From an uncultured Eubacteriales bacterium (GTDB taxonomy: Bacteria; Bacillota; Clostridia; Oscillospirales; CAG-272): 41,259 bases of DNA. Location: positions 1 to 41,259 of the forward strand of contig URHR01000009.1 in NCBI GenBank assembly GCA_900547725.1, in the 5' to 3' direction. This document shows, one piece after another, positions 10,001 to 17,865 of this stretch; within the stretch, counting starts at the first letter, position 1; every line of letters begins with the position of its first letter. A program made the translations under genes and the position numbers. The notes beneath the pieces were generated by a model that ran no database searches, was not told the origin of the DNA, and saw nothing but the letters and a program-made list of their open reading frames with translations.

Positions 10001-10855
10001 GCAGTGCCTGCATTTCAGCACCGCCAGCGTGCCGCCGCAGAAGCCGTCCGCAGAATCAAGCTTGATTTCCTCGCGCACATCAAAATGATCGCGGTGCTCA
10101 TAGGTCAACACAGCTTGGTCGAGCAAAACCTTGTCATCCTTTTTCAGCGTGATGACATAGCGCGCGCGGGACAGGCAGCCCTCTTCGCTGAACTGCATGG
10201 TGATCCCGATGTTCAACCCGCATTTTTCGCAGGTGACCTCGCCGTGCACCTCGCCGCTTTCGGCTTCGGCTTCCGGGAATGCCGCGTTCCAGACATCACT
10301 GTCGATGGGGCAGTTCAGACTGTCAAAGAAATCATCGTCCGTTTCCACCACAGCCCCGCAATCGCAGATTCTGTAAGTAAACACCGACGCGTACAGCCCC
10401 TGCTTATGCAGATCCAACGTCTTGGTGTGCAATGTCTTATGATCGCACCCGACGTGCCCGCAAACCGTGCAGATTCCGTTCTCGTATTGGTGCGACGCAC
10501 GTTCGCCGTAGGTAAACGTGTCATCCTCGCTCGTGCCGACCGCACCGCAGGCGCAGGACTTGTAATAAACCGCCGCCCCCGTGCAGGTCGCCGCACTTTT
10601 CAGCGTTTCGTCCGCAATGCGCTCGACATCGTAGGTGTGCGCGGTTTTCTCAATCGCTTCCGTTTCCACCTCGGTACAGCCCGAGCAGGTGCGCATCCGC
10701 TTGCCCTCTTCGGAGCAGGTCGGTTCTTTCTCTACCGTCCATTCGCCCCATTCGTGCACATGTCCTTTCTTTTTGCACGCGGACAGCCCCATCACGCAAA
10801 GCAACGCCGCCACCGCACACAAAATACTGACCAACCATCCTCTCCTGTTTCTCAT
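7097..10855 (-). CDS. giant Cys-rich lipoprotein with repeated CxxCG modules
   Basis: The start chosen (10855, MRNRRGW) has AGGAGG five bases upstream and gives 1252 residues; an upstream in-frame start would bury the signal peptide. The signal peptide ends in a lipobox, VMGLSAC, so the protein is probably lipid-anchored outside the membrane. The rest holds about 19 CxxC and 4 CxC knuckles, most followed by Gly. At least six resemble the unit CxxCGL......W....GC........I......LL, recurring every 115-165 residues or more. The first module, HEWGEWTVEKEPTC, is a motif I associate with surface proteins of gut Firmicutes. Near residues 1015-1080 there is a beta-sandwich-like stretch (YVFTPAVSGTYTFRL). 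The knuckles could bind zinc or form disulfides. The function is not recognised. Confidence 0.8.
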   Translation of the reverse strand: MRNRRGWLVSILCAVAALLCVMGLSACKKKGHVHEWGEWTVEKEPTCSEEGKRMRTCSGCTEVETEAIEKTAHTYDVERIADETLKSAATCTGAAVYYKSCACGAVGTSEDDTFTYGERASHQYENGICTVCGHVGCDHKTLHTKTLDLHKQGLYASVFTYRICDCGAVVETDDDFFDSLNCPIDSDVWNAAFPEAEAESGEVHGEVTCEKCGLNIGITMQFSEEGCLSRARYVITLKKDDKVLLDQAVLTYEHRDHFDVREEIKLDSADGFCGGTLAVLKCRHCGEITKKLALKPTCKFDFVHGLTETEETDANGVKHVINRGICPDCGLTKEFDTWIEKNGCEESSFTAERIYRGNRMLLSMTGVKAQKSHNFIPTFEALGDGGCREDGAKITYRCATCNLSFYSYRYDHIVMSDIVGIKELGGCDTQISVQRCTACGEVDYFNPEYDVRENNCQMKETSRMFTDGDGVVHTVTTDTCSECGLQIIVDAWKIRQGNNGSCGYIGYELYRVIYGGRELISYRNMADARTTHDWDTKNATYESDTPDRACGDSSYTVTLTCKECGETQTLQKYGHDTVDVGIELIDYGCGGYVGGWRCMRCGDLYSDYWRFDCEDHGTLVWSTTPTETTDKNGLVHKTWTGSCSACGLKFIREAWTEQFDEFGCTVRNYVKYQILKNGKAVLEFRSDEVVDKHNDNEHMKVVYDLEGDCGDGYYQTTYCPTCGLAKAYYMEDHKREDRSVDGKELGFCQGSFYEGYCAACGKILHQQAQLECDFVWDDDTRKSKTCSLCGAKVLYVEKNEQIDPCHMVAISEEHYINRNGEKVYLIVYQSRFTTHKEENQFELRGTSCSEGYRVRKVCSVCNEVILDWEERTGHGVYDLFVLGNAEGVCESHVGAVKVRGCACGYWCDPVTGDLAPVGGVEDGNTTTSRYECPHCGLKLVGTVTVTEDGCRKSTVRTVRITLGEKELYSGGGTAVSPQHSFGSFEMIETASGLTLRTTCKQCGEHADTEIAQALHPEGRTDWRYVFTPAVSGTYTFRLLVNKKIEVSEKQGDHFVQKDYDPNGRIQLFLKARQTYKLSWAESEMPEKWEAYIAILPSHTDCESSPNNNGYGALLPGSRTCEDGMLYWNYCSYCGTVADYDSPKVCYEHKTWHWYYVNSAFCGFGQFPITECACGEAFEISSMTTCKDAEPETVDSKYFGGCKLEKFSCEKCGMNYEIYYKTDGENQISEYLYVVIRLRDKVLLTRGTPPAET

Positions 10856-11019
10856 GGTTTCCTCCTGTTTTTTCGGTTGTTCGTTTTTTCTCCCTGTTTT
10901 TTCGCCGGACAATCCCGCTGCATCAATCGCGATCCCCTTGCCCCTTGATTTGTTTATAATAGTATATCATACCATGAATTTTTTGTCAACACTTCCGTTA
11001 TTTTTTTCAAGAAAAAAGA

Positions 11020-11203
11020 CCCCGGGACGTCCCCCGCGCCCCTCGGAGTCTCCCCCAAAAAAATCCCCGAAAAATTCAAAACTTCCCCCACGGGACGGAT
11101 TCGCAAAGCGAAAATCCGCCCCGTGGGGGAAGTTCCCGGGTTCTCAGGGACTTCTTTCAAGAAGCCCCTGAGCGGAGTGCGGGACAAAACCCCGCGACCT
11201 GAT
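11020..11203 (-). repeat. 3'-end hairpin repeat, copy 3, downstream of groEL
   Basis: Reading in the direction of groEL, a GCGGGG/CCCGC hairpin (11179-11195) is followed by CTCAGGGGCTTCTT-GA-AAGAAG (11143-11172) and a 22-base-pair stem with one mismatch (11080-11134) whose loop is near TTCGCTTTGCGAA. A T-run near 11014-11020 follows. The element fills most of the 10856-11206 gap, where no gene is seen. It matches copies 1, 2 and 4. Confidence 0.7.
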
Positions 11204-11206
11204 TCT

Positions 11207-12838
11207 TTAGTACATACCGCCCATGCCGCCGGCTGCGGGAGCAGCGGGAGCAGCTTCAGGCTCTTTCTGGTTGGCAACAACCGCCTCGGTTGTCAGAACA
11301 ACAGAGGCAATCGAAGCCGCGTTCTGGAGCGCGCAACGCGTGACCTTGGTCGGGTCTACAATGCCGTTTGCAACCATATCGCAGTAAACTTCGTTGTAAG
11401 CGTCGAAGCCGTAGCCGATCTTGCCGCTGTTCATGATCTTGTCAACCACAACGCCGCCGTCAAAGCCCGCGTTCGCCGCGATCTGACGAACCGGCTCTTC
11501 AAGCGCCTTGACTACGATCCGAACGCCCGTCTTTTCGTCGCCCTCAACCGTGTCAACCAGTTTTGCAACCTCGGGAATGACGTTCAGGTAAGCCGTTCCG
11601 CCGCCTGCCACAATGCCTTCCTCAACAGCCGCCTTGGTCGCGTTGAGCGCGTCCTCGATACGGAGTTTCTTCTCCTTCATCTCTGCCTCGGTCGCCGCGC
11701 CAACCTTGATCACCGCAACGCCGCCCGCAAGCTTTGCAAGTCTCTCCTGCAGCTTCTCGCGGTCGAAATCGGAGGTCGTCGTCTCAATCGCCGCACGGAT
11801 CTGCGCAACGCGCGCCTTGATGTCGTCGCTGTTGCCTGCGCCGCCGACAATGATCGTGTGCTCCTTGTTGACCTTGATCTGACGTGCATGACCCAACATA
11901 TCGATGGTGGTGTCCTTCAGCTCCAGCCCAACCTCGGAGGAGATCACCTGACCGCCGGTCAGAATGGCGATATCCTGCAGCATTTCCTTCCGTCTGTCGC
12001 CAAAGCCCGGTGCTTTGACCGCAACGCAGTTGAACACGCCACGCAATTTGTTCAGCACCAGCGTGGTCAGCGCTTCGCCTTCCACATCCTCGGCAATGAT
12101 CAGCAGCTTCTTGCCGGACTGCACGATCTGCTCGAGCAGGGGCAGGATCTCCTGAATGTTGGAAATCTTCTTATCGGTAATCAGCAGGAGCGCGTCGTCG
12201 AGAACCGCTTCCATCTTATCCATATCGGTTGCCATGTAGGGAGACAGATAGCCGCGGTCGAACTGCATACCTTCCACAACCTCGGAGTAGGTGTCCGCAG
12301 ACTTGGATTCCTCAATGGTAATCACGCCGTCTGCCGTGACCTTCTCCATCGCGTCCGCAATCAGCTGACCGATGACCTCATCCCCTGCGGAGATCGTGCC
12401 GACCCGCGCGATATCCGCCGAGCCGTTGACCTTCTTGGAGTGCGCGACCAACGCCGCAACCGCCGCGTCAACCGCCTTCTTCATGCCCTTGCGAACCACC
12501 ATCGGGTTTGCGCCCGCGGTCACGTTCTTCATGCCCTCACGGACAAACGCCTGCGCCAACAGGGTTGCGGTGGTAGTCCCGTCGCCTGCCGCGTCATTGG
12601 TCTTGGTTGCAACTTCCTTGACCAGCTGCGCGCCCATGTTCTCGGCTTCGTCCTCCAGCTCAATCTCCTTCGCGATGGTTACGCCGTCGTTGGTGATGAG
12701 CGGAGAGCCGTACTTCTTATCGAGCACCACATTTCTGCCCTTCGGACCCAGTGTGATTTTTACCGTGTCCGCCAGTTTATCCACGCCGCGCACCAATGCG
12801 TTGCGCGCGTCCATTCCATAGAAAATATCCTTTGCCAT
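11207..12838 (-). CDS. groEL: chaperonin GroEL
   Basis: A 543-residue protein of standard length. It starts MAKDIFYGMDARNALVRG, carries the nucleotide-binding block DGTTTATLLAQA (near 85-96) and ends in the flexible GGMGGMY tail. It forms the 14-subunit cage that folds proteins with GroES in the cytoplasm. It lies 18 bases after groES in the same transcript and shares its CIRCE-controlled promoter, so HrcA repression is expected. No unusual residue was noticed. Confidence 0.98.
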   Translation of the reverse strand: MAKDIFYGMDARNALVRGVDKLADTVKITLGPKGRNVVLDKKYGSPLITNDGVTIAKEIELEDEAENMGAQLVKEVATKTNDAAGDGTTTATLLAQAFVREGMKNVTAGANPMVVRKGMKKAVDAAVAALVAHSKKVNGSADIARVGTISAGDEVIGQLIADAMEKVTADGVITIEESKSADTYSEVVEGMQFDRGYLSPYMATDMDKMEAVLDDALLLITDKKISNIQEILPLLEQIVQSGKKLLIIAEDVEGEALTTLVLNKLRGVFNCVAVKAPGFGDRRKEMLQDIAILTGGQVISSEVGLELKDTTIDMLGHARQIKVNKEHTIIVGGAGNSDDIKARVAQIRAAIETTTSDFDREKLQERLAKLAGGVAVIKVGAATEAEMKEKKLRIEDALNATKAAVEEGIVAGGGTAYLNVIPEVAKLVDTVEGDEKTGVRIVVKALEEPVRQIAANAGFDGGVVVDKIMNSGKIGYGFDAYNEVYCDMVANGIVDPTKVTRCALQNAASIASVVLTTEAVVANQKEPEAAPAAPAAGGMGGMY

Positions 12839-12856
12839 GATTGTATCCCTCCCTGA

Positions 12857-13144
12857 TTATTCCACGATTGCGAGAATGTCGCTCTGTTTGACGATGTTGT
12901 ATTCCACACCGTCCATCTTGATCTCTGTCCCTGTGTACTTGGATGTGATGACTCTGTCGCCGACCTTGACGTTCATCGGAAGCAGTTTGCCGTCATCGCT
13001 GTGCGCCCCGGGACCAACCGCGACCACAACCGCAACCTGCGGCTTCTCCTGTGCGGATGCCGTCAGGAAAATGCCTGCCTTCGTTTTTTCTTCAGCTTCG
13101 ACCGCTTTGACAACCACGCGATCCTCCAACGGTTTGATGTTCAT
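12857..13144 (-). CDS. groES: co-chaperonin GroES
   Basis: A 95-residue protein with the family start MNIKPLEDRVVVK. The mobile loop that contacts GroEL is TKAGIFLTASAQEKPQ (about residues 22-37), and the core GAHSDDGKLLPMNVKVGDRV and C-terminal EYNIVKQSDILAIVE follow as expected. It is first in groES-groEL. A promoter and CIRCE operator lie 45-110 bases upstream. The ribosome site is AAGGAGG. Confidence 0.98.
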   Translation of the reverse strand: MNIKPLEDRVVVKAVEAEEKTKAGIFLTASAQEKPQVAVVVAVGPGAHSDDGKLLPMNVKVGDRVITSKYTGTEIKMDGVEYNIVKQSDILAIVE

Positions 13145-13188
13145 TTTATATTCCTCCTTGACTTGACTTCATTTTCACCCGGCTGAAT

Positions 13189-13215
13189 TAGCACTCAAAA
13201 CTTCCGAGTGCCAAT
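13189..13215 (-). promoter_or_regulatory. CIRCE operator (HrcA site)
   Basis: TTAGCACTC-N9-GAGTGCCAA matches the CIRCE consensus TTAGCACTC-N9-GAGTGCTAA with one mismatch. It lies just inside the predicted start of the groESL transcript, the position where HrcA blocks transcription. Confidence 0.95.
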
Positions 13216-13227
13216 CTTATGCTTATA

Positions 13228-13255
13228 TTTTACCCCCTTTTCCAAAAAAATCAAG
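13228..13255 (-). promoter_or_regulatory. sigma-A promoter of groESL
   Basis: On the minus strand TTGATT and TAAAAT are separated by 16 bases, directly upstream of CIRCE. Confidence 0.7.
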
Positions 13256-13410
13256 TGGTTTTTGCCAATATTCACATATTATTAACAAAATATATGATTT
13301 CGCGGACTGCGGGAGTGCTAAAACCGACAGCATTCGCGACGGAATAAGACCGCGCGGCGCTTCATACACTGAAAGTAGCCCCGAAACGGGGCGAAAAGGC
13401 GGTTGATAAA

Positions 13411-14742
13411 ATGAAACAAACGGTTATCCGACTTCTCACCGGCGGTGCAATTCCGCCGCTGCTGCTTCTCGTCGGCGGCTTTTTTCTTCTGTATCTGCGC
13501 GGCGCTCCCCTGCGTTTCCCGCGACGGATGCTCCGCGCCATGACCCACAAAAGCAGTCCCGACGGCGTGTCCCCCTTCCGCGCAGTCACGCTCGCGCTTG
13601 CGGGAACGCTCGGCGTTGGGAATATCGTCGGCGTGGCAAATGCGCTTCGGGTCGGCGGCGCGGGCGCGCTCTTCTGGATGTGGGTCTCGGCGCTGTTGGC
13701 AATGGTGCTCAAATATGCGGAAATTCTGCTTGCCGTTTCGCACCGCAGAACCGCGCCCGACGGCACGCACACGGGCAGTGCCGTCTGCTACATCCGCGAC
13801 CGCTTTCCCTCGCGCGCGGGAACGGCGCTTGCCGCCGTGTTCGGGGGGCTTACCGTTCTGGACGCATTGAGCATGGGATGCGTGATTCAGGTCAACGCCG
13901 TTTCCTCCGCCCTGCACGGAACGCTCGGGCTTCCGCTCCCTGCGGCGGGCGCACTGCTTCTTGTGCTGTCAGTTCCCGTCATTCTCCGTCCTCCGCGCGC
14001 GGTGTCCGCGCTGACCGAATATCTCGTCCCCATCATGTCGCTTGGCTATCTGGTGCTCTCTCTGGCGGTTCTCATCCTGCGGCGGGAGGCGGTTGCCCCC
14101 GCGCTTGCCTCGGTCTTTCGGGAAGCCTTTCATCCGCAAAGCGCCGCAGGGGGCTTTCTCGGATTTCTGACCTGCCGCGCCCTGCGGGTGGGAACGATGC
14201 GCGGGCTTCTCTCCAACGAAGCGGGATGCGGAACAGCGCCCACCGCGCACGCCTGCGCCGCGACCGATTCCCCCGCTTCGCAGGGGGTCTGGGGCATTTT
14301 TGAGGTATTCGCCGACACCATCCTGCTCTGCACCGTGACCGCACTGGTTATCCTTGTCAGCTTTCCGTCGGTGAAATGCTGGGGCGACAACGCGGTAATG
14401 ATGACCATCTCCGCCTATACCGGCGTTTTAGGGGCTTGGGCAAAGTGGTTCTTCTGCGCGGCGGTGTTCTGCTTCGGCTACGCAACGGTCATCTGTTGGG
14501 CGGGCTACGGCAGAGAAGCCATCCGCACGCTGACACGGCGGAAACTCCCCTTGGCACTCTACCTCGTCACGTTCGCCGTCTGCATTCCGCTCGGCGCAGT
14601 CCTCGCCCCTGCGGCAACATGGACGGCAGCCGATTTCGCCATCGCTTCCATGACCACCATCAATCTCTTCGTCCTCCTCGCCTGCCGCAAGGAAATCCGC
14701 ACCGAGACCGAAAAGGTGTTCGGAAAACGGAAAAAGGATTGA
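13411..14742 (+). CDS. alanine/glycine:cation symporter (AGCS family)
   Basis: A 443-residue, very hydrophobic membrane protein. Family blocks are clear: SPFRAVTLALAGTLGVGNIVGVA (near 53-75), GAGALFWMWVSALLAMVLKYAE, and GLLSNEAGCGTAPTAHA (near 268-284), which corresponds to the AGCS signature with SNEAG-G-AP-AHA. The family imports alanine or glycine with sodium. The N-terminus is short relative to many members, but the core is complete. Start context is weak (AAGGCGG about 9 bases upstream). It is divergent from groES. Its stop codon overlaps the -35 box of the next gene. Confidence 0.9.
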   Translation: MKQTVIRLLTGGAIPPLLLLVGGFFLLYLRGAPLRFPRRMLRAMTHKSSPDGVSPFRAVTLALAGTLGVGNIVGVANALRVGGAGALFWMWVSALLAMVLKYAEILLAVSHRRTAPDGTHTGSAVCYIRDRFPSRAGTALAAVFGGLTVLDALSMGCVIQVNAVSSALHGTLGLPLPAAGALLLVLSVPVILRPPRAVSALTEYLVPIMSLGYLVLSLAVLILRREAVAPALASVFREAFHPQSAAGGFLGFLTCRALRVGTMRGLLSNEAGCGTAPTAHACAATDSPASQGVWGIFEVFADTILLCTVTALVILVSFPSVKCWGDNAVMMTISAYTGVLGAWAKWFFCAAVFCFGYATVICWAGYGREAIRTLTRRKLPLALYLVTFAVCIPLGAVLAPAATWTAADFAIASMTTINLFVLLACRKEIRTETEKVFGKRKKD

Positions 14743-14767
14743 CATTCTCCCCTTTTTGTGATATACT
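14739..14767 (+). promoter_or_regulatory. consensus sigma-A promoter of AEC transporter gene
   Basis: TTGACA, 17 bases, TATACT. The -35 box shares bases with the TGA stop (14740-14742) of the symporter gene. It predicts a leader of about 30 bases before the ATG at 14804. Confidence 0.85.
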
Positions 14768-14803
14768 GTTTGGTAGTTTTTGAAAAATCGGAGTCAAACT
14801 GCC

Positions 14804-15730
14804 ATGGGTGTTCAAACCGTTTTTATCAATGTTCTGATTATGCTGTTCTACATGGCGTGCGGGTTCGTGCTGGTCAAGACCAAAAAAGCCAGCCCCGACC
14901 ACGCGCGCTCGTTTTCGGGGCTTCTGCTCTATGTCTGCTCCCCCTGTCTGATTCTCTCGGCATATCAGTCGATGGAGTATTCGCTCCCCGACTTCGCCAA
15001 AGCAGCGCAGTTCTTCGGGGTCAGCCTTGCAACGCAGCTGCTCTTTCTCGGGCTTCTCTATCTGATTCTCCACCGCAAATACGGGGTGTCGAAATACCGC
15101 ATCCTCACGGTCGGCGCGGTGCTTGGGAACGTCGGGTTCTTCGGGCTTCCGCTGGTAACGGGACTCTTCCCCGACCAGCCCATTGTTGCCTGCTACTCCA
15201 CGATGTACATCACGAGCATGAATTTTCTGGTCTTTACGCTCGGGGTTTTCTTCATCACGCAGAAGAAACAGTATGTTTCCCTCAAAGCGGCAATTCTGAA
15301 CCCCACCACGCTGGCGGTTGCGGTTGCGATTCCGCTCTACCTGTTGCAGGTCCGTTTCCCGACCCCGATGGCGGACACGGTATCCCTGCTCGGAAAGATG
15401 TCCACGCCGCTGTGCATGTTCATCCTCGGCAAGCGGCTTGCCTCTATGCAGCTCAAAACCGTTTTCACGCAACCGTTCGCTTACGGTGTCTGCGCGCTGA
15501 AGCTGATCGTTTACCCCCTGTTTGCCTACCTTTGCGTTTACTTTCTCCCTTTCTTTGACGAGACCTTCAAAATCTGTCTCTATGTTCTCAGCGCCGCCCC
15601 CTCGGGAGCGATCATTCTCTCCCTTGCGGAACTGCACGGCTGCGAGCAGAAACTGAGCGCCAATGCGGTGCTTCTGACAACGCTGTGCAGTCTGATTACC
15701 CTGCCGCTGATGCTCTTGTTGGTTGTATAG
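14804..15730 (+). CDS. AEC-family (auxin efflux carrier-like) transporter
   Basis: The start at 14804 (MGVQTVFIN) has GGAG ten bases upstream and fits the promoter; an in-frame TTG at 14780 is only about one turn from the expected transcript start. The 308-residue product has about ten membrane segments in two halves, with typical AEC features such as GxxLxxxxxxxxDHARSFSGLLLYVCSPCLI near the N-terminus, GAVLGNVGFFGLPLV, and LSAAPSGAIILSLAELHG near the C-terminus. Such carriers export or import small organic anions such as malate; the substrate cannot be told here. A long terminator follows. Confidence 0.9.
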   Translation: MGVQTVFINVLIMLFYMACGFVLVKTKKASPDHARSFSGLLLYVCSPCLILSAYQSMEYSLPDFAKAAQFFGVSLATQLLFLGLLYLILHRKYGVSKYRILTVGAVLGNVGFFGLPLVTGLFPDQPIVACYSTMYITSMNFLVFTLGVFFITQKKQYVSLKAAILNPTTLAVAVAIPLYLLQVRFPTPMADTVSLLGKMSTPLCMFILGKRLASMQLKTVFTQPFAYGVCALKLIVYPLFAYLCVYFLPFFDETFKICLYVLSAAPSGAIILSLAELHGCEQKLSANAVLLTTLCSLITLPLMLLLVV

Positions 15731-15742
15731 CGTCACGCAAAG

Positions 15743-15787
15743 AAAAGCAACGTCCCGAAGCTCCGGAGCTTCGGGACGTTGCTTTTT
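15743..15787. terminator. long perfect hairpin terminator
   Basis: A 22-base inverted repeat with no extra loop (AAAAGCAACGTCCCGAAGCT then CC/GG and its complement) is flanked by A- and T-runs. It can stop the AEC gene on plus and the ppa gene on minus. Confidence 0.9.
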
Positions 15788-15807
15788 GCAAAATGCTTTC
15801 TTTCGGA

Positions 15808-16350
15808 TTACAGATCCTGCTTGCCACCGAATTTTTCATCGTAATCCGCAATCGCCTGCTTCACAATCTCCTCCGCTTCGCGAGGACCGAACAGGCTCTT
15901 GACATCGGTCTGCTTATTCTCCAGTTGCTTATAGACCGAGAAGAAATGCAGAATTTCGTCAAAGATATGCGGGGGCAGATCGTCGATGGAGTGAATGTTC
16001 AGATAGGTCGGGTCGGAGAACGGCACAGCGATGATTTTATCGTCCATCTTGCCGCTGTCCAGCATCCGCATCACGCCGATGGGATAAACGCGGATCAGCG
16101 TCATCGGGTAAATCGGCTCGGAGCAGAGCACCAGAACGTCCAACGGGTCGCCGTCGTCCGCAAAGGTGCGCGGGATAAAGCCGTAATTTGCGGGATAGTG
16201 CGTGGAGGTATACAGAATGCGATCCAACCGCAGCAGTCCCGTGTATTTATCCAATTCGTACTTGCATTTGCTCCCCTTCGGGATCTCGATCACCGCCGTA
16301 AAATCCGTTGCATGGATCTGTGCGGGGTCAATGTCATGCCAGATATTCAT
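15808..16350 (-). CDS. ppa: family I inorganic pyrophosphatase
   Basis: The start at 16350 (MNIWHDID) has AAAGGA six bases upstream, so a longer frame is not used. The 180-residue enzyme hydrolyses pyrophosphate in the cytoplasm. The metal-binding signature DDGDPLDVLVL is intact, together with EIPKGSKCKYELDK and HYPANYGFIP near the active site. Length is that of bacterial hexameric soluble enzymes. It lies downstream of the capsule-kinase genes on the same strand, separated by a hairpin. Confidence 0.97.
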   Translation of the reverse strand: MNIWHDIDPAQIHATDFTAVIEIPKGSKCKYELDKYTGLLRLDRILYTSTHYPANYGFIPRTFADDGDPLDVLVLCSEPIYPMTLIRVYPIGVMRMLDSGKMDDKIIAVPFSDPTYLNIHSIDDLPPHIFDEILHFFSVYKQLENKQTDVKSLFGPREAEEIVKQAIADYDEKFGGKQDL

Positions 16351-16384
16351 AGGAATTCCTTTCCGCCAACCGATCGGGGTTGGC

Positions 16385-16416
16385 AAAGGGCTGTAAAGTC
16401 ATGTTTACAGCCCTTT
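16385..16416. terminator. hairpin between BY-kinase gene and ppa
   Basis: A perfect 13-base-pair stem AAAGGGCTGTAAA / TTTACAGCCCTTT with a GTCATG loop. On the minus strand the T-run is short (TTTGCC), so it may only partly stop readthrough into ppa. Confidence 0.6.
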
Positions 16417-16420
16417 ATGT

Positions 16421-17110
16421 TTATTTGTTTTCCTCGTATTTTCCGTAGTAGGAATTATAATACTGGTTTTTGCTGCGCTTTCCTTTGCGGTTTTGGTTCA
16501 GCACTGCGCCAAGGATGCGGCATCCGCTCTTTTTCAGCTGTTCGGTCACGTGCTGTGCCACATGGTAGCTGACCGACCCCGCTCCGATGACAATCACCGC
16601 GCCGTCGCAAACGGTTGCCATCACAGCCGCGTCGATCACCAACCCGAGCGGCGGGGTATCGATCAGAATATAGTCATAGTGCTCCCGCTCTGCCTTCAGC
16701 AGTTCCCCGAAAGCGGAAGCGCCGACCAACTCGGTCGGGTTCGGCGGGAAGGGACCGGAAAAAATGATGTTCAGGGTCGGAATCTGCGTGGCATACAGCA
16801 CCCCGTCCAACTCCGACTGTCCCGAGAGATACTGGCTCAGCCCCATCAGCCCCGTTTCCTTTGTATAACGGCTTGCATAGGCGGATTTGCGCAGGTCTGC
16901 ATCGATCAGCAGAACTTTTTTGCCGACGCGCGCAAGACCGACCGCCGTTTCAAACGAGATCGTGCTCTTGCCCTCGTTTGCCAGACAGCTGGTAATCAGA
17001 ATGGTCTTGACATCCCGCCCGCTGAACAGAAGATTGGTTCGCAGGGTATTGAACGCCTCGCGCGTGCCGTAATCCTTGTTGTCATCCAGAATCAGTTCAA
17101 CGGTTCTCAT
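16421..17110 (-). CDS. bacterial tyrosine kinase (BY-kinase, CpsD/CapB type)
   Basis: A 229-residue cytoplasmic kinase domain. Walker A is CLANEGKST (42-50), Walker A' LLIDADLRKS (67-76) and Walker B ILIDTPP (148-154). The C-terminus carries a tyrosine cluster (YYNSYYGKY, Tyr 217-225), the autophosphorylation tail of the family. It has no membrane domain, so like other Firmicutes BY-kinases it should be activated by the Wzz-like protein encoded just upstream, whose stop overlaps this start by four bases. Usually this controls polysaccharide chain length and export, yet no glycosyltransferase lies near. Confidence 0.92.
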   Translation of the reverse strand: MRTVELILDDNKDYGTREAFNTLRTNLLFSGRDVKTILITSCLANEGKSTISFETAVGLARVGKKVLLIDADLRKSAYASRYTKETGLMGLSQYLSGQSELDGVLYATQIPTLNIIFSGPFPPNPTELVGASAFGELLKAEREHYDYILIDTPPLGLVIDAAVMATVCDGAVIVIGAGSVSYHVAQHVTEQLKKSGCRILGAVLNQNRKGKRSKNQYYNSYYGKYEENK

Positions 17111-17865
17111 GCCTTGTCTCCTTTCGCCGCCGCGGTCTTTTCACGGGAGTTATGACGGTACGGAATCTGCCCAAGCAGATTGACGCCGAGATATTGATCC
17201 AGATCCTCTGCCGTGTTGATCTTATCGTCCGTCACGTAAAGAATGAAGAATACCAGATACGCAATCAATGCCGCGGCAATTCCCACAAGCAGGATCTTGG
17301 ATTTGGAGATCGGATTGGAAATAACCGCGCAGTTTTCGGGGTGTTCCGTATCGAGCTTATCGACGTACTGCGAGTATTCTTCCTTCACCAGATTATCATT
17401 GAAGTATTGCACACTGTTCCGCGCCAGAGAATCGACCAGATCCACCGCGTCCTTCGCGCTCGCGGCGGTGACCGACAGCGTAATCAGGCGCGAGCCCTCG
17501 GTGTTGCTGACCTTTACCATCTCCGACAGTTTCTTGTTGGAAAGCGAATTCATTCCGAGATCCTCGCGGGTCTTGGTCAGCACATTTCCCATGCTAACCG
17601 ACTCCACAAAGTCGCTTACAAGCGCGTTGGAAATAGAGACCTGCGCCGCCTGCATCGAGCCGGAGGTTCGGATGATGTAAACCTTTGCCGTTGCGGTATA
17701 AAGCGGAACGCGCGTCATTTTTATCACGCCGAACACCCCGCCGCAGACCATTGCTCCAACAAGCAACAGCACCCACCAACATCGGCAAAAGACCTTTACA
17801 AAATCCTGAAACCGGATTTCAATCTCCCTGCTTTGCGTCTCTTCCATGCTTTTCGTTTCTTCCAT
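17107..17865 (-). CDS. Wzz/CapA-like chain-length determinant and kinase activator
   Basis: A 252-residue protein with two membrane segments: WWVLLLVGAMVCGGVFGVI (about 29-47) and KILLVGIAAALIAYLVFFILY (about 190-211). Between them is the external Wzz domain (ATAKVYIIRTS...SRLITLSVTAASAKDAVDL). The short cytoplasmic tail after the second segment (DDKINTAEDLDQYLGV) is the part known to activate the separate BY-kinase in Firmicutes. AAAGGA lies nine bases before the ATG. The gene starts 47 bases inside the end of the phosphatase gene and overlaps the kinase gene by four bases, so translation is probably coupled. Confidence 0.9.
   Translation of the reverse strand: MEETKSMEETQSREIEIRFQDFVKVFCRCWWVLLLVGAMVCGGVFGVIKMTRVPLYTATAKVYIIRTSGSMQAAQVSISNALVSDFVESVSMGNVLTKTREDLGMNSLSNKKLSEMVKVSNTEGSRLITLSVTAASAKDAVDLVDSLARNSVQYFNDNLVKEEYSQYVDKLDTEHPENCAVISNPISKSKILLVGIAAALIAYLVFFILYVTDDKINTAEDLDQYLGVNLLGQIPYRHNSREKTAAAKGDKA

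Noticed and set aside
7400..10948. 1182-codon plus-strand open frame opposite the Cys-rich lipoprotein gene
   Set aside because: No signal peptide, domain or ribosome site; the minus strand has a lipobox, a good ribosome site and regular Cys motifs.
11123..12856. 577-codon frame opposite groEL
   Set aside because: GroEL is certain on the minus strand; this frame is its mirror.
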